A stretch of 64,000 nt of DNA from Streptomyces sp. BHT-5-2 (GTDB lineage Bacteria; Actinomycetota; Actinomycetes; Streptomycetales; Streptomycetaceae), in assembly GCF_019774615.1 (NCBI RefSeq), contig NZ_CP081496.1, forward strand, positions 2,480,001-2,544,000. The letters run 5' to 3'. Under the pieces are notes generated by a model that was given only the letters and a program-made list of their open reading frames with translations, did not search any database and had not been told where the DNA came from. The stretch's first letter is position 1. Every line of letters begins with the position of its first letter. The translations under genes and the position numbers were made by a program. Of the stretch, positions 53,145-62,389 are shown in pieces.

Positions 53145-53729
53145 ATGAGCATTCGGTGCACCACGAAGGCCGCCAGGGGAGCGGTTGCCACGGCGAGCGC
53201 GATCGGCCTGGCCCTCCTCGTGGCCGGCTGCGGTGGGGGCGACGGCGGCACCGCGCAGAAACCGGCCGACCGGAAGCCGGCCTCCCACAGCGCCACCCCT
53301 GACGGCGGCGACGGCTCGCCCGCGGCCGACGCCGACAAGGTCATCGGCGAGATGAAGGGCGCGGACGGCGTCGTGGTCACCCTGAGCTCCGCGGTCCGCG
53401 ACGCCGGCGGCTTCGTCACCGTCGAGGGCACCGTCGCCAACCACGGCACCCGCGCCTTCAACGCCATCGACTGGCGCTCCAGTGAGACCGAGCTGAAGTC
53501 GCGCTCGTCCATCTCCGGCGCCACCCTGGTCGACAAGGCGGGCAAGAAGCGCTACCTCGTCCTCCGCGACACCCACGGCGAGTGCCTGTGCACGACGGGC
53601 CTGAGCGGACTGCTCCCGGGCCAGAGCCGCCCGATCTTCGCGCAGTTCCCGGCCCCGCCCGCCAAGGTCACCGAGGTCGACTTCCTGCTGCCGACCCTGC
53701 CGCCGGCCACCATCAAGATCAGCGATTGA
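53145..53729 (+). CDS. lipoprotein of the tad locus
   Basis: 194 aa from ATG 53145 after GAAGGA. Lipobox LALLVAGC (lipidated Cys about residue 29), then a Gly/Asp-rich linker and a beta-rich domain (VVTLSSAVRDAGGFVTVEGT, GECLCTTGLSGLLPGQSRPI). Nine bases before the OmpA-domain gene. Role unknown; possibly an envelope anchor for the pilus. Confidence 0.75.
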   Translation: MSIRCTTKAARGAVATASAIGLALLVAGCGGGDGGTAQKPADRKPASHSATPDGGDGSPAADADKVIGEMKGADGVVVTLSSAVRDAGGFVTVEGTVANHGTRAFNAIDWRSSETELKSRSSISGATLVDKAGKKRYLVLRDTHGECLCTTGLSGLLPGQSRPIFAQFPAPPAKVTEVDFLLPTLPPATIKISD

Positions 53730-53738
53730 GCCGCCGCG

Positions 53739-54341
53739 ATGACCGCCTCCCGTACGGCCGTCACGGCCGCCGCCGCCCTCCTGCTGGCCGTCGCCCTGAC
53801 GGCCCCCGCCGCCCACGCCGACCCGCCGGACATCACCGAGGACACCACCGCGCCGGTCCGCATCGACCCCACCAACCCCAACCTGCGGATGGTCCAGGGC
53901 GCCACCCTCGCCCCGCCCAAGGTCCTCAACATCAAGTCCGTGGTGGAGACCGACGACGGCTCCGAGAGCCGCCAGGACACCAACGACAACATCACCTTCT
54001 CGCTCCAGGCCGAGGTCCTCTTCGGCAAGGACAGCGCCGAGCTGTCGACGGACTCGCTGGCCCGGATCAGCGCCATCGCCGACGAGGTCAGAAAGCAGCA
54101 CGCCACCCAGCTGCGGGTGTTCGGCTTCACCGACAACCTCGGCACCGTCGCGCACGGCCTGGTCCTCTCCAAGCAGCGGGCCAACGCCGTCCAGCGCGAA
54201 CTCGCCGTCGACCTCGGCTCCTCCGTCACCTTCCAGATCCGCGGCTACGGCGAGCAGTACCCGGTCGCCGACAACAGCACCGAGGCCGGCCGCCGGAAGA
54301 ACCGCCGTGTGGAGGTCAGCTTCCCGCGCAACGGCGGCTGA
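53739..54341 (+). CDS. secreted OmpA-family peptidoglycan-binding protein
   Basis: 200 aa. Signal peptide to about residue 27 (ALLLAVALTAPAAHA). The OmpA C-terminal domain covers about 85-197: EVLFGKDSAELSTDSLARIS, LRVFGFTDNLGTVAHGLVLS, and EAGRRKNRRVEVSF, with the peptidoglycan-binding Asp and Arg. Co-directional with the lipoprotein and the last of the tad run here. Confidence 0.88.
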   Translation: MTASRTAVTAAAALLLAVALTAPAAHADPPDITEDTTAPVRIDPTNPNLRMVQGATLAPPKVLNIKSVVETDDGSESRQDTNDNITFSLQAEVLFGKDSAELSTDSLARISAIADEVRKQHATQLRVFGFTDNLGTVAHGLVLSKQRANAVQRELAVDLGSSVTFQIRGYGEQYPVADNSTEAGRRKNRRVEVSFPRNGG

Positions 54342-54371
54342 GGAACGGGCCGCCGCCCACCGGCGCAAATA

Positions 54372-54390
54372 TTGGACCACTCGATCCAAT
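54372..54390. promoter_or_regulatory. TetR operator 1 (before the TetR gene)
   Basis: TTGGACCACTCGATCCAAT, arms TTGGAyC/GrTCCAA, 19 bases before ATG 54409. A matching site lies at 55068. Confidence 0.65.
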
Positions 54391-54408
54391 AAATGTTACG
54401 TTCCTCCC

Positions 54409-54993
54409 ATGGCCCGACCCAGGAAGTTCGACGAGGGGCGGGCGGTCGACGCCGCGATGGAGGCGTTCTGGGCCGCCGGCTATGAAGCGACGTCCACCCA
54501 GGACCTGTGCGACGCCACGGGTCTCGGGCGCAGCAGCATCTACAACACCTTCAAGAGCAAGCACGACCTCTTCGAACGGGCCCTGGCCCGCTACATGGAG
54601 TGCAAGAACGGCGAACTCGCCGAACTCCTCGAAAGCGACACCCTCACCCCTCGCCAGAAGCTCCGCGCCGTCCTCCAGCGCATCATCGACGAGGAGTTCA
54701 CCCGCCACCTCGACGGCCGCGGCTGCCTGGTCGTCAACACCGCCATCGAGGTCTCGGCCCACGACGCCCCCGTGGCCGCCACCCTGGAGCGGGACTACGG
54801 CCTCCGCCTGGAGATGATCCGCGCCGTGATCGAGTCCGGTCAGCGCGACGGCGACATCGCCCCCGACAAGGACTCCCGCACCCTCGCCCACCTCCTCATC
54901 GCCTCCGTCGGCGGCATCCGCGTCTCGGCCCGCGCCGGCGTCGACCGTGCCGCCCTGGAAGGCGTCGCCGACGCCGCCCTGACGGCCTTCTGA
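54409..54993 (+). CDS. TetR-family regulator of the adjacent efflux gene
   Basis: 194 aa from ATG 54409. HTH at residues 5-55: DEGRAVDAAMEAFWAAGYEA, TSTQDLCDATGLGRSSIYNT, then FKSKHDLFERAL. The GCLVVNTAIE segment is typical of the TetR_C subgroup. Two similar operators (before itself and before the MFS gene) indicate autoregulation and control of efflux. Confidence 0.9.
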   Translation: MARPRKFDEGRAVDAAMEAFWAAGYEATSTQDLCDATGLGRSSIYNTFKSKHDLFERALARYMECKNGELAELLESDTLTPRQKLRAVLQRIIDEEFTRHLDGRGCLVVNTAIEVSAHDAPVAATLERDYGLRLEMIRAVIESGQRDGDIAPDKDSRTLAHLLIASVGGIRVSARAGVDRAALEGVADAALTAF

Positions 54994-55067
54994 TCCCACC
55001 CGCCCAAGCTCGACGGGGCGGCCCCGGCCCCTCCCGCAACCCACCCGGGCCGCACCATGCCCCAATT

Positions 55068-55086
55068 TTGAACCGACCCATCCAAA
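55068..55086. promoter_or_regulatory. TetR operator 2 (before the MFS gene)
   Basis: TTGAACCGACCCATCCAAA shares TTGrACC...ATCCAA with the site at 54372-54390. About 110 bases before the transporter start. Confidence 0.55.
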
Positions 55087-55194
55087 ACCAAACCAACCGA
55101 CGCCCGCCACTCCAGCCGTCTCCCCATCACCGGCAAATCCGCCCCATCAACCCAATCCGCCAAATCCACTGAACCCACCGTTGGGAATCCACCC

Positions 55195-56421
55195 ATGCCC
55201 CTCGCCGTCCATCTCCTCGGCCTGGCGATCTTCGCCCAGGGGACCTCCGAGTTCATGCTCTCCGGCCTCCTCCCCAACATCGCCACCGACCTCGGCGTCC
55301 CCCTCTCCGGCGCCGGCCTGCTGATCTCCGCGTTCGCCGTCGGCATGGTCGTCGGCGCCCCCGTGCTCGCCGTCGCCACCCTCCGCGTCCCGCGCCGCAC
55401 CGCGCTCATCGCCTTCCAACTGGCCTTCACCGCGGGCCATGTGGTCGGCGCGCTGGCCCCCGGCTACGGCGTGCTCCTCGCGACCCGCGTCGTCAGCGCC
55501 GTCGCCTACGCCGGTTTCTGGTCGGTGGCCGCCGCGACCGCGGTGTCCCTGGTGCCGCAGGAAGCGAAGGGCAGGGCGATGTCCGTGGTCGCCATGGGGC
55601 TCACCCTCGCCACCGTCGTGGGCGTGCCCGCCGGAACGGTCCTCAGTCAGCACGCCGGCTGGCGTACCGCCTTCTGGGCCGTCGCCGCCCTCACCGTCCT
55701 CAGTGCCCTCTCCCTGCGTACCGCCCTCCCCGCCCACCCCATCACCGCCGACGGCCACCAACTGCCCGAACTCCGGCGCGAGTTGAACGGACTGGCCCGC
55801 CCCCGGCTCTGGCTCTCCTACCTCATCACCACCCTGACCTTCGGGGCCGGCGTGGTCACCTTCAGCTATCTCGCCCCGCTCCTGACCGAGGTGACCGGAC
55901 TCCCCGCCGCCTGGGTTCCCGCCGTCCTCGCCCTCTACGGCATCGGCGGCCTGATCGGCATCACCGTCGGCGGCCGACTGGCCGACTCCGCCCCGCTGCG
56001 CACCCTCGCCGCCGGCGCCGCCCTGCTCACCCTGGCCTCCGCCGCACTGGCCCGCACCGCCGACGACCTTCCGGTCACCCTCGTCCTGGTACCCGTCCTC
56101 GGCTTCACCGCCTACCTCGTCAACCCCGTCGTCCAGTCCCGGGTCTTCCGCCTCGCCCCCGACGCCCCCACCCTCGTCCCCGCGGTGAACACCTCGGCCT
56201 TCAACGTCGGGATCACCCTCACCCCGATCCTCGGCGGGCTGACCATCGACGCCGGCCTCGGCCTGCCCTCCGTCGCCTGGGTCGGCGCCGCCACCGGCCT
56301 CCTCGGCCTCGCCGCCACGGCCTGGGCCGCCACCCTCGAACGCCGCAACCGCCCCGCCCCACCCCCGCTCACCGCCACACCCCGAACCCCCGTCGGCACG
56401 GCCGGCGCCACCAAATCCTGA
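55195..56421 (+). CDS. MFS drug-efflux transporter (DHA1 type)
   Basis: 408 aa, 12 membrane segments. FAQGTSEFMLSGLLPNIATD and the motif-A-like LRVPRRTALIAFQL, plus GLTLATVVGVPAGTVLSQHA (motif C-like) match Cmx/AraJ-type exporters of chloramphenicol-like and other drugs. The TetR gene upstream and matching operators suggest induction by the exported compound. Confidence 0.88.
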   Translation: MPLAVHLLGLAIFAQGTSEFMLSGLLPNIATDLGVPLSGAGLLISAFAVGMVVGAPVLAVATLRVPRRTALIAFQLAFTAGHVVGALAPGYGVLLATRVVSAVAYAGFWSVAAATAVSLVPQEAKGRAMSVVAMGLTLATVVGVPAGTVLSQHAGWRTAFWAVAALTVLSALSLRTALPAHPITADGHQLPELRRELNGLARPRLWLSYLITTLTFGAGVVTFSYLAPLLTEVTGLPAAWVPAVLALYGIGGLIGITVGGRLADSAPLRTLAAGAALLTLASAALARTADDLPVTLVLVPVLGFTAYLVNPVVQSRVFRLAPDAPTLVPAVNTSAFNVGITLTPILGGLTIDAGLGLPSVAWVGAATGLLGLAATAWAATLERRNRPAPPPLTATPRTPVGTAGATKS

Positions 56422-56460
56422 CCCCGACACCCCATGCCCGAGGGGCGATCCGAGGGACGA

Positions 56461-56841
56461 TCAGCCCCACCAGCTCACTCGCCCGCCCTCGTCCCCGGTC
56501 CGCACCCGCACCCGCACCCCGCGGCGCATCCCCCACCCGGCCATCGCCCCGGCCTCCGCCTCCAGCACGTGCCGGGCCCGCAGCCGCGGTCGCCCCAACC
56601 GCCCGGGCCGCAGGGTGCACACGTCCACCACCACCAAGTCCCGGTTCAGATAGGCCACATCGATCGCGAACCGCATCCCGAACGTGTGCACCCCGCTCGC
56701 CGGAGCCAGCAGCAGCGCCCCGGCGATCCCGTCCCGCCGCAGCAACCCCCGCGTCCGAGCCCGGTACGACGCCGCGATCTCCACCGGAACCCGCGTCCCG
56801 GCAATCTCCAGGACGCCCCGCCCATCCACCCAACTCCCCAT
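56461..56841 (-). CDS. DUF192-family protein
   Basis: 126 aa from ATG 56841; a GTG at 56862 is possible but less well supported. IAASYRARTRGLLRRDGIAG, FGMRFAIDVAYLNRDLVVV and ARHVLEAEAGAMAGWGMRRG follow the DUF192 consensus. In actinobacteria it often lies beside tad genes, as here (prepilin peptidase divergent, 41 bases away). No biochemical role is established. Confidence 0.85.
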   Translation of the reverse strand: MGSWVDGRGVLEIAGTRVPVEIAASYRARTRGLLRRDGIAGALLLAPASGVHTFGMRFAIDVAYLNRDLVVVDVCTLRPGRLGRPRLRARHVLEAEAGAMAGWGMRRGVRVRVRTGDEGGRVSWWG

Positions 56842-56882
56842 GCCCGCCGTTCTATCAACCACCGCGCTCTAGGGTCGAGCCC

Positions 56883-57620
56883 GTGTCCGTCACCCTGATC
56901 GCCCTCGCCGCCGCCTACGGAGCCGCCACCGGACTCCTCCTGCCGCGACCCGCGCACCGCCTCTCCGTGGAACCGGACGAGAACTGGCGCGCACACTGCC
57001 CGGCCGGCCATCCGCTCACCGGCGCGGCCCGGGGCTGGCTGGGTCCCGCCCACTGCCCGGACTGCCGGGCGCCCTACGGGCCGGCCGCACCGCCGACCGC
57101 GGTGGCCACCGCCCTCGCCTGCGCGGCCCTCGCGGCGACCGCCGGACCCCGCCCGGAGCTCGCCGCCTGGCTGCTGATGGCCCCCCTCGCCGTCCTCCTG
57201 ACGCTCGTCGACCGACGGGTGCAGCGCCTCCCCGACGTCCTGACCCTGCCACTGGCCGGGACCGCGGCCGCCGCGCTCGGCGCCGTCGGTTGGCTCACCG
57301 GCGCCACCGGCAGCTGGCTGCGCGCCCTCCTCGGCGGCCTCGCCCTGGCCGCCTGCTACCTGCTCCTGCACCTCCTCAACCCCACGGGCCTGGGCCTCGG
57401 CGACGTCAAGCTGGCGCTCGGCCTGGGCGTCGCCCTTGGGTGGTACGGCTGGCCCACCCTGATCACCGGCGGCGCGGCCGGCCTGCTGATCGGCGCCCTC
57501 TACGCGGCGCTCCTCCTGCTCAGCCGCCGCACCGACCGCAAGGCGACCCTGCCCCTGGGCCCATTCATGATCATCGGGGCCTTCTGCGCCCTGCTGACGG
57601 GCGCTGTCGCGCCCGGTTGA
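56883..57620 (+). CDS. A24-family prepilin peptidase
   Basis: 245 aa, GTG start. Catalytic Asp residues D110 (LTLVDRRVQRLPD) and D174 (GLGLGDVKLALG). Several membrane helices, and a cytoplasmic loop with CPAGHP...CPDC resembling the zinc site of PilD-type enzymes. It should process the Flp pilin and TadE-type proteins at the Gly before their helix. Separated from the main tad run by the TetR/MFS pair. Confidence 0.9.
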   Translation: MSVTLIALAAAYGAATGLLLPRPAHRLSVEPDENWRAHCPAGHPLTGAARGWLGPAHCPDCRAPYGPAAPPTAVATALACAALAATAGPRPELAAWLLMAPLAVLLTLVDRRVQRLPDVLTLPLAGTAAAALGAVGWLTGATGSWLRALLGGLALAACYLLLHLLNPTGLGLGDVKLALGLGVALGWYGWPTLITGGAAGLLIGALYAALLLLSRRTDRKATLPLGPFMIIGAFCALLTGAVAPG

Positions 57621-57755
57621 TCCGTCCTGAGCCACGCCGTCGGGTCCGCGGTGCACAAAGCACCCCTTCCGCGGGGTTATGGTGGAAGCCCCCCCTCGGG
57701 CCGGTCCGTATCCCCCCCACGGACCGGCCCGCTTTTCATTGCATTCGGCTTGCCT

Positions 57756-57984
57756 CCCACGTAGCTGACTTTCCCGCCGTGCGGGTTCCTGTTTTTTGCG
57801 CCTGGCGGCGCTTGCCCGTTGCGCCTAGCGGCGCGTTTCCGGCCCGCTTCGCGGGCATTCGATTGCCGCTGCGCGGGGCTGTTCGGCCGCGGTGCCGGGC
57901 CTCCGGGGCAGGGGTGTGCCGGACTGCTTCGCTTTACGTCCGGCACACCCCTGCCCCTCCGACCCGTCCCCTCCCGTTGGAGGG
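57756..57984 (+). repeat. hairpin repeat family, copy B (after prepilin peptidase)
   Basis: Same block order as copy A: CCCACGTAGCTGACTTTCCC, GTTTTTTGCGCC, CCGCTGCGCGGGGCTGT. It has the perfect 20-bp stem 57905-57924 / 57938-57957 around loop TGCTTCGCTTTAC, ending near CCCGTTGGAGGG. The stem sequence differs from copy A in both arms. Confidence 0.85.
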
Positions 57985-58088
57985 TGGATTTCAACCCGGT
58001 TGGGGCTGCACACCCGGTGGGCCCCTGCGGGCGCGGGGTCCGGAGTGATGGACGACCGGCGATTGACGGGTGCCCGTCAATCAATGAA
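57985..58088. other. spacer between inverted repeat copies B and C
   Basis: About 100 bases without a gene. GATTGACGGG and CCCGTCAATC (58061-58083) form a further small hairpin. The whole 57621-58382 stretch is non-coding apart from chance frames across the repeats. Confidence 0.5.
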
Positions 58089-58372
58089 CGACCCGCACAG
58101 CACCCCTCGCACCAGCCCCCACCGACCGTCTTTCCCACCCCTCAACGGGAGGGGACGGGCCGGAGGGGGTGGTGTGTCGGACGTAAAGCGCAGCAGTCCG
58201 ACACACCACCCCCGCAGGCCCGGCACCGCGGCCGAACAGCCCCGCGCAGCGGCAATCGAATGCCCGCGAAGCGGGCCGGAAACGCGCTGCCAAGCGCAAC
58301 AGGCAAGCGCCGCCAGGCGCAAAAAAACAGGAACCCGCACGGCGGGAAAGCCGACTACGTGGGAAGCAAGCC
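58089..58372 (-). repeat. hairpin repeat family, copy C (after the aldo/keto reductase)
   Basis: Minus-strand copy starting CCCACGTAGTCGGCTTTCCC about 20 bases after the reductase stop. Perfect 18-bp stem at 58165-58182 / 58196-58213 with loop (minus strand) TGCTGCGCTTTAC. It ends in GTGCTGTGCGGGTCGT, as copy A does. Confidence 0.85.
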
Positions 58373-58382
58373 AAGCGCCAGC

Positions 58383-59417
58383 TTAACGGCGGGCCCAGAT
58401 GTTGACGCCCTCCGTCGTCTCGGCGAACTTGTCGATCTCGGCGAGTTCCCCGTCGGTGATCGCGGGCGCTTCGAGGGCCGCGACGTTCGTCTCCAGCTGG
58501 GCCACGCTGCTGGCGCCGATCAGGGCGGAGGTCATCCGGGGATCCCGCAGGACCCAGTTCAGCGCGAGCTGGGCCAGCGACTGGCCGCGGCCGGCCGCGA
58601 TCTCGTTCAGGCCGCGGAGGCGGCGGACGACCTCGTCGGTGAGGAGGTTCGGGTCCAGGGACTTGCCCTGCGCGGCCCGCGAGCCCTCGGGGACGCCGTC
58701 GAGGTACTTGTCAGTGAGCATGCCCTGGGCCAGCGGGGCGAACGCGATGCACCCCATGCCCGCGTCGGCGACCGTGTCCAGCAGGCCGTCGTCCTCGATC
58801 CAGCGGTTGATCATCGAGTACGAGGGCTGGTGGATCAGCGGGCGCACCCCCATCTCGCGCAGGATGCGGACCGCCTCGCGGGTCTGCTCCGTGTTGTACG
58901 AGGAGACCCCGACGTACAGGGCCTTGCCCTGCTGGACGGCGGACGCCAGGGCGCCCATCGTCTCCTCCAGCGGGGTGTCCGGATCGAAGCGGTGCGAGTA
59001 GAAGATATCGACGTAATCGACGCCCATCCGCTTCAGCGAGGCATCCAGCGACGAGAGCAGATATTTCCGGGAGCCCCATTCGCCGTAAGGGCCGGGGTGC
59101 ATCAGATATCCGGCTTTTGTCGAGAGAATCAGCTCGTCGCGGTAGCCGCGGAAGTCCTGGGCGAAGATCTTTCCGAAGTTCAGCTCGGCGGACCCGGGTG
59201 GCGGACCGTAGTTGTTGGCCAGGTCGAAGTGGGTGATGCCCAGGTCGAAGGCGCGACGCAGAATGGCCCGCTGGGAGCTGAGGGTGCGGTCGTCCCCGAA
59301 GTTGTGCCAGAGTCCGAGGGAGACAGCGGGGAGTTTGAGGCCGCTGCGGCCGGTACGCCGGTACTCCATGGAGGCATAGCGTGAATCCGCTGCGCGGTAG
59401 TCAGAGCCAGTGGTCAT
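58383..59417 (-). CDS. aldo/keto reductase (YghZ/potassium-channel beta-like)
   Basis: 344 aa from ATG 59417 (GGGAGAGG upstream). TIM-barrel AKR with D65, Y70 (THFDLANNYGPPPGSAE) and K101 (LSTKAGYLMHPGPYGEWGSR). DIFYSHRFDPDTPLEETMGA and FAPLAQGMLTDKYL match the E. coli YghZ group, which reduces methylglyoxal or L-glyceraldehyde-3-phosphate with NADPH. Solitary gene; repeat copy C follows. Confidence 0.9.
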   Translation of the reverse strand: MTTGSDYRAADSRYASMEYRRTGRSGLKLPAVSLGLWHNFGDDRTLSSQRAILRRAFDLGITHFDLANNYGPPPGSAELNFGKIFAQDFRGYRDELILSTKAGYLMHPGPYGEWGSRKYLLSSLDASLKRMGVDYVDIFYSHRFDPDTPLEETMGALASAVQQGKALYVGVSSYNTEQTREAVRILREMGVRPLIHQPSYSMINRWIEDDGLLDTVADAGMGCIAFAPLAQGMLTDKYLDGVPEGSRAAQGKSLDPNLLTDEVVRRLRGLNEIAAGRGQSLAQLALNWVLRDPRMTSALIGASSVAQLETNVAALEAPAITDGELAEIDKFAETTEGVNIWARR

Positions 59418-59538
59418 GGTCCTCTCCCTATCACGGACTTGTGACATACCTGATTGGGCTGTTGAGACAGCCGAGAAGTAAAGTTGCCCCCTTAGGCGAC
59501 GGGGCGATGGCCATCGGCACGGAGGGGCTGGACCACAC

Positions 59539-60336
59539 ATGCTGCGATCTTCCGGGATGCGCATCCCGTATCCGCCTGCACTGCGCGATCTTGTCTACCG
59601 GCTGTACGCCCGCCGGGTGGAGGGCCGCCTGGACCACGCCCAGGTGCCCAAACACATCGGCGTCATCCTGGACGGCAACCGTCGCTGGGCGCGGGCCGAC
59701 GGACTGTCGACGGAGCAGGGCCACCAGGCGGGTGCGGCCAAGATCGGCGAGCTGCTGGGGTGGTGCGCGGAGACCGACGTCGAGGTCGTCACGCTCTGGC
59801 TGCTCTCGACGGACAACCTCGACCGGCCGGCGGCCGAGCTGACCCCGCTGCTGGGGATCATCGAGAACACCGTGCGCAATCTGGCCGCGGACGGCCGCTG
59901 GCGGGTGCACCACGTCGGCAACCGCGATCTGCTGCCCGACGCGACCCAGCGGGTGCTCAAGAAGGCCGAGCAGGACACCCTCGACAACCAGGGCATCCTG
60001 GTGAACGTCGCGGTCGCCTACGGCGGCCGCCAGGAGATCGCGGACGCGGTGCGCTCGCTGCTGCTGGAGCACGCCGAGCGCGGTACGAGCTTCGAGGAGC
60101 TGGCCGAGATCGTCGACATCGACCTGATCTCGGAGCACCTCTACACCCGGGGTCAGCCGGACCCGGACCTGGTGATCCGCACCAGTGGCGAGCAGCGGCT
60201 GTCCGGCTTCATGCTCTGGCAGAGCGCGCACTCCGAGTACTACTTCTGCGAGGTCTTCTGGCCGGCGTTCCGGAAGATCGACTTCCTGCGGGCGCTGCGC
60301 GACTACGCGGCCCGGCACCGCCGCTACGGCAACTGA
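59539..60336 (+). CDS. uppS: Z-type polyprenyl diphosphate synthase (UppS family)
   Basis: 265 aa. VILDGNRRWAR with D45 is the catalytic signature of cis-prenyltransferases, and VNVAVAYGGRQEIADAV, DPDLVIRTSGEQRLSGFMLW and the terminal Arg-rich segment complete it. Actinobacteria usually carry two such enzymes, one making a short (C15) and one a decaprenyl/undecaprenyl chain; I cannot tell which this is. GGAGGGG is 12 bases before the ATG. Confidence 0.92.
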   Translation: MLRSSGMRIPYPPALRDLVYRLYARRVEGRLDHAQVPKHIGVILDGNRRWARADGLSTEQGHQAGAAKIGELLGWCAETDVEVVTLWLLSTDNLDRPAAELTPLLGIIENTVRNLAADGRWRVHHVGNRDLLPDATQRVLKKAEQDTLDNQGILVNVAVAYGGRQEIADAVRSLLLEHAERGTSFEELAEIVDIDLISEHLYTRGQPDPDLVIRTSGEQRLSGFMLWQSAHSEYYFCEVFWPAFRKIDFLRALRDYAARHRRYGN

Positions 60337-60995
60337 AGACCGGTCCGCACCCGCACCGGAGAACACGCCCGGGGCCCGTCGTACGCCCTTCGCCTTCCGC
60401 CTGCTTTCCGTTCTCCGTACGGGACCGATCTCCGGGGCGGCGGGTGTCGGACACCTGCTAGGCCGGGTTCCGGCCACTTCGTGCGGTGTGATCCGGCCAT
60501 CTTCGGGGGCGGGAGAGCGTGGCGGGGCGTCGGCCGGGCACCGGCGGCGCCCCGGGGACGCAGGCTCCCGGGCCGTGCGTCCCGCGCCCTGACGGTGCCT
60601 CTCCTGACGCCCCCTCCGGCGCCTCTCCGCCGGGGGTGCTTCCGGCTGCCGGGTCCCCGTCCGGTGGCTGCTTCGCCCGTCTTTCCGCCGGTCAGCGGGC
60701 ATCTGTAACCAAAGGTTCATCGAGCGTGTGTCATATGCCGTGGCATGGGTGCGGGGGTTGAAGGGAATATCCCTGGCAGGTCGGTGCCCAGAAATACAAG
60801 CCATCGGGCGCCGGATCTCAGCGGGCGGCATGGGGCCGTCCGCCCGGGAGGCCCTTTGCGCATCACGGACGATCGTGCGTATTGCACGGACGACGCGGAG
60901 GGCCGGCGTTCGGCCCGCGCAGCGTGGCCAGAACCCGGCCCTGTCCCCGGCGACGTCGTCGCACCCCGACCTCATCCGAGGGGGTTCGTCCACCC
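60337..60995. other. 659-base region upstream of the PhoH gene
   Basis: No supported gene. TGTCATATGCCGTGGCATGG near 60727-60746 and CGTGCGTATTGCACG near 60873-60887 are inverted repeats that could be operators. A long leader for the PhoH gene is possible. Confidence 0.4.
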
Positions 60996-62333
60996 GTGGT
61001 GAACAGCAAGAAGCGCCGTGAGAGCGACCGGCGCACCTATGTACTCGACACCAGCGTCCTGTTGGCGGATCCGGCCGCCATGTCCCGCTTCGACGAACAC
61101 GAGGTGGTGCTGCCGGTCGTCGTGGTCACGGAGTTGGAGGCCAAGCGCCACCATCCCGAGCTCGGGTACTTCGCGCGGCAGGCACTCCGCCGGCTGGACG
61201 AGTACCGGGTGCAGTACGGGCGGCTGGACGCGCCCATCCCCATCGGGGAACTCGGCGGGACGCTCCGGGTCGAGCTCAACCACTCCGACCCGGGACTGCT
61301 GCCCGCCGCCTTCCTCAACGGTCACAGCCGGCTGGGCGACAACGACTCGCGGATCCTCGCGGTCGCCCGCAACCTCCAGGCCGAGGGGTTCGACGTCACC
61401 GTCGTCTCCAAGGACCTGCCGATGCGCATCAAGGCGTCCTCGGTGGGTCTGCTGGCCGAGGAGTACCGCGCCGAGCTGGCCATCACCGACTCCGGCTGGA
61501 CCGGCATGGCCGAACTCGCCCTCTCCGCGGAGCAGGTGGACGACCTCTTCGCCGCCGAGACCGCCCACGTCCCGGGTGCGGACGAACTCCCGGTGCACAC
61601 CGGGCTGGTGCTGCAGTCCGAGCGCGGCAAGGCCCTGGGCCGGGTCACCCCGGAGGGCGCGGTCCGGCTGGTGCGCGGCGACCGGGAGGCGTTCGGCATC
61701 CACGGCCGCAGCGCCGAGCAGCGGATCGCACTGGACCTGCTGCTCGACCCGGAGGTCGGCATCGTCTCGATGGGCGGCCGGGCCGGCACCGGCAAGTCGG
61801 CGCTGGCGCTGTGCGCCGGTCTGGAGGCGGTGCTGGAGCGCCGGCAGCACAGCAAGGTGATGGTGTTCCGCCCGCTGTACGCGGTCGGCGGGCAGGAGCT
61901 GGGCTATCTGCCGGGCACCGAGGCGGAGAAGATGAGCCCCTGGGCGCAGGCGGTCTTCGACACGCTGTCCGCGGTGACCACCAAGGACGTCATCGAGGAG
62001 GTGGTCTCCCGCGGGATGTTGGAGGTGCTGCCGCTGACCCACATCCGCGGCCGCTCGCTGCACGACGCGTTCGTCATCGTGGACGAGGCCCAGTCGTTGG
62101 AACGGAACGTCCTGTTGACCGTTCTGTCCCGGATCGGGGCCAATTCCCGGGTCGTGCTCACCCATGACGTCGCCCAGCGGGACAACCTCAGGGTCGGTCG
62201 GTACGACGGAGTGGTCGCCGTCGTGGAGAAACTGAAGGGGCATCCGCTCTTCGCGCACGTCACGCTCAACCGTTCGGAGCGCTCGCCGATCGCCGCGCTG
62301 GTGACCGAAATGCTGGAGGACGGCAGGATCTGA
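60996..62333 (+). CDS. PIN-PhoH fusion protein (PhoH2 type)
   Basis: 445 aa from GTG 60996 (a second GTG follows at 60999). Residues 12-140 are a PIN ribonuclease domain ([41 protein letters not shown]). The C-terminal PhoH ATPase has [15 protein letters not shown] (P-loop around K267), [13 protein letters not shown] and [20 protein letters not shown]. Such fusions act as RNA helicase/ribonucleases in mycobacteria. Terminator downstream. Confidence 0.92.
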   Translation: MVNSKKRRESDRRTYVLDTSVLLADPAAMSRFDEHEVVLPVVVVTELEAKRHHPELGYFARQALRRLDEYRVQYGRLDAPIPIGELGGTLRVELNHSDPGLLPAAFLNGHSRLGDNDSRILAVARNLQAEGFDVTVVSKDLPMRIKASSVGLLAEEYRAELAITDSGWTGMAELALSAEQVDDLFAAETAHVPGADELPVHTGLVLQSERGKALGRVTPEGAVRLVRGDREAFGIHGRSAEQRIALDLLLDPEVGIVSMGGRAGTGKSALALCAGLEAVLERRQHSKVMVFRPLYAVGGQELGYLPGTEAEKMSPWAQAVFDTLSAVTTKDVIEEVVSRGMLEVLPLTHIRGRSLHDAFVIVDEAQSLERNVLLTVLSRIGANSRVVLTHDVAQRDNLRVGRYDGVVAVVEKLKGHPLFAHVTLNRSERSPIAALVTEMLEDGRI

Positions 62334-62349
62334 CCCGTTGTGAAACGGT

Positions 62350-62389
62350 GCGCCGCCCGGAGAAGCGTAGGAGCTTAGCCGGGCGGCGC
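62350..62389 (+). terminator. hairpin terminator after the PhoH gene
   Basis: GCGCCGCCCGG and CCGGGCGGCGC (11-bp perfect arms) with an 18-base loop, 16 bases after the stop. Confidence 0.7.

Noticed and set aside
57677..58374. Overlapping frames of 60-160 codons in the region between prepilin peptidase and aldo/keto reductase
   Set aside because: They are translations of hairpin repeat copies B and C, without ribosome sites or family similarity.
60481..61021. Short plus-strand frames between uppS and phoH
   Set aside because: Pro/Arg/Gly-rich, overlapping in several frames, no ribosome site.
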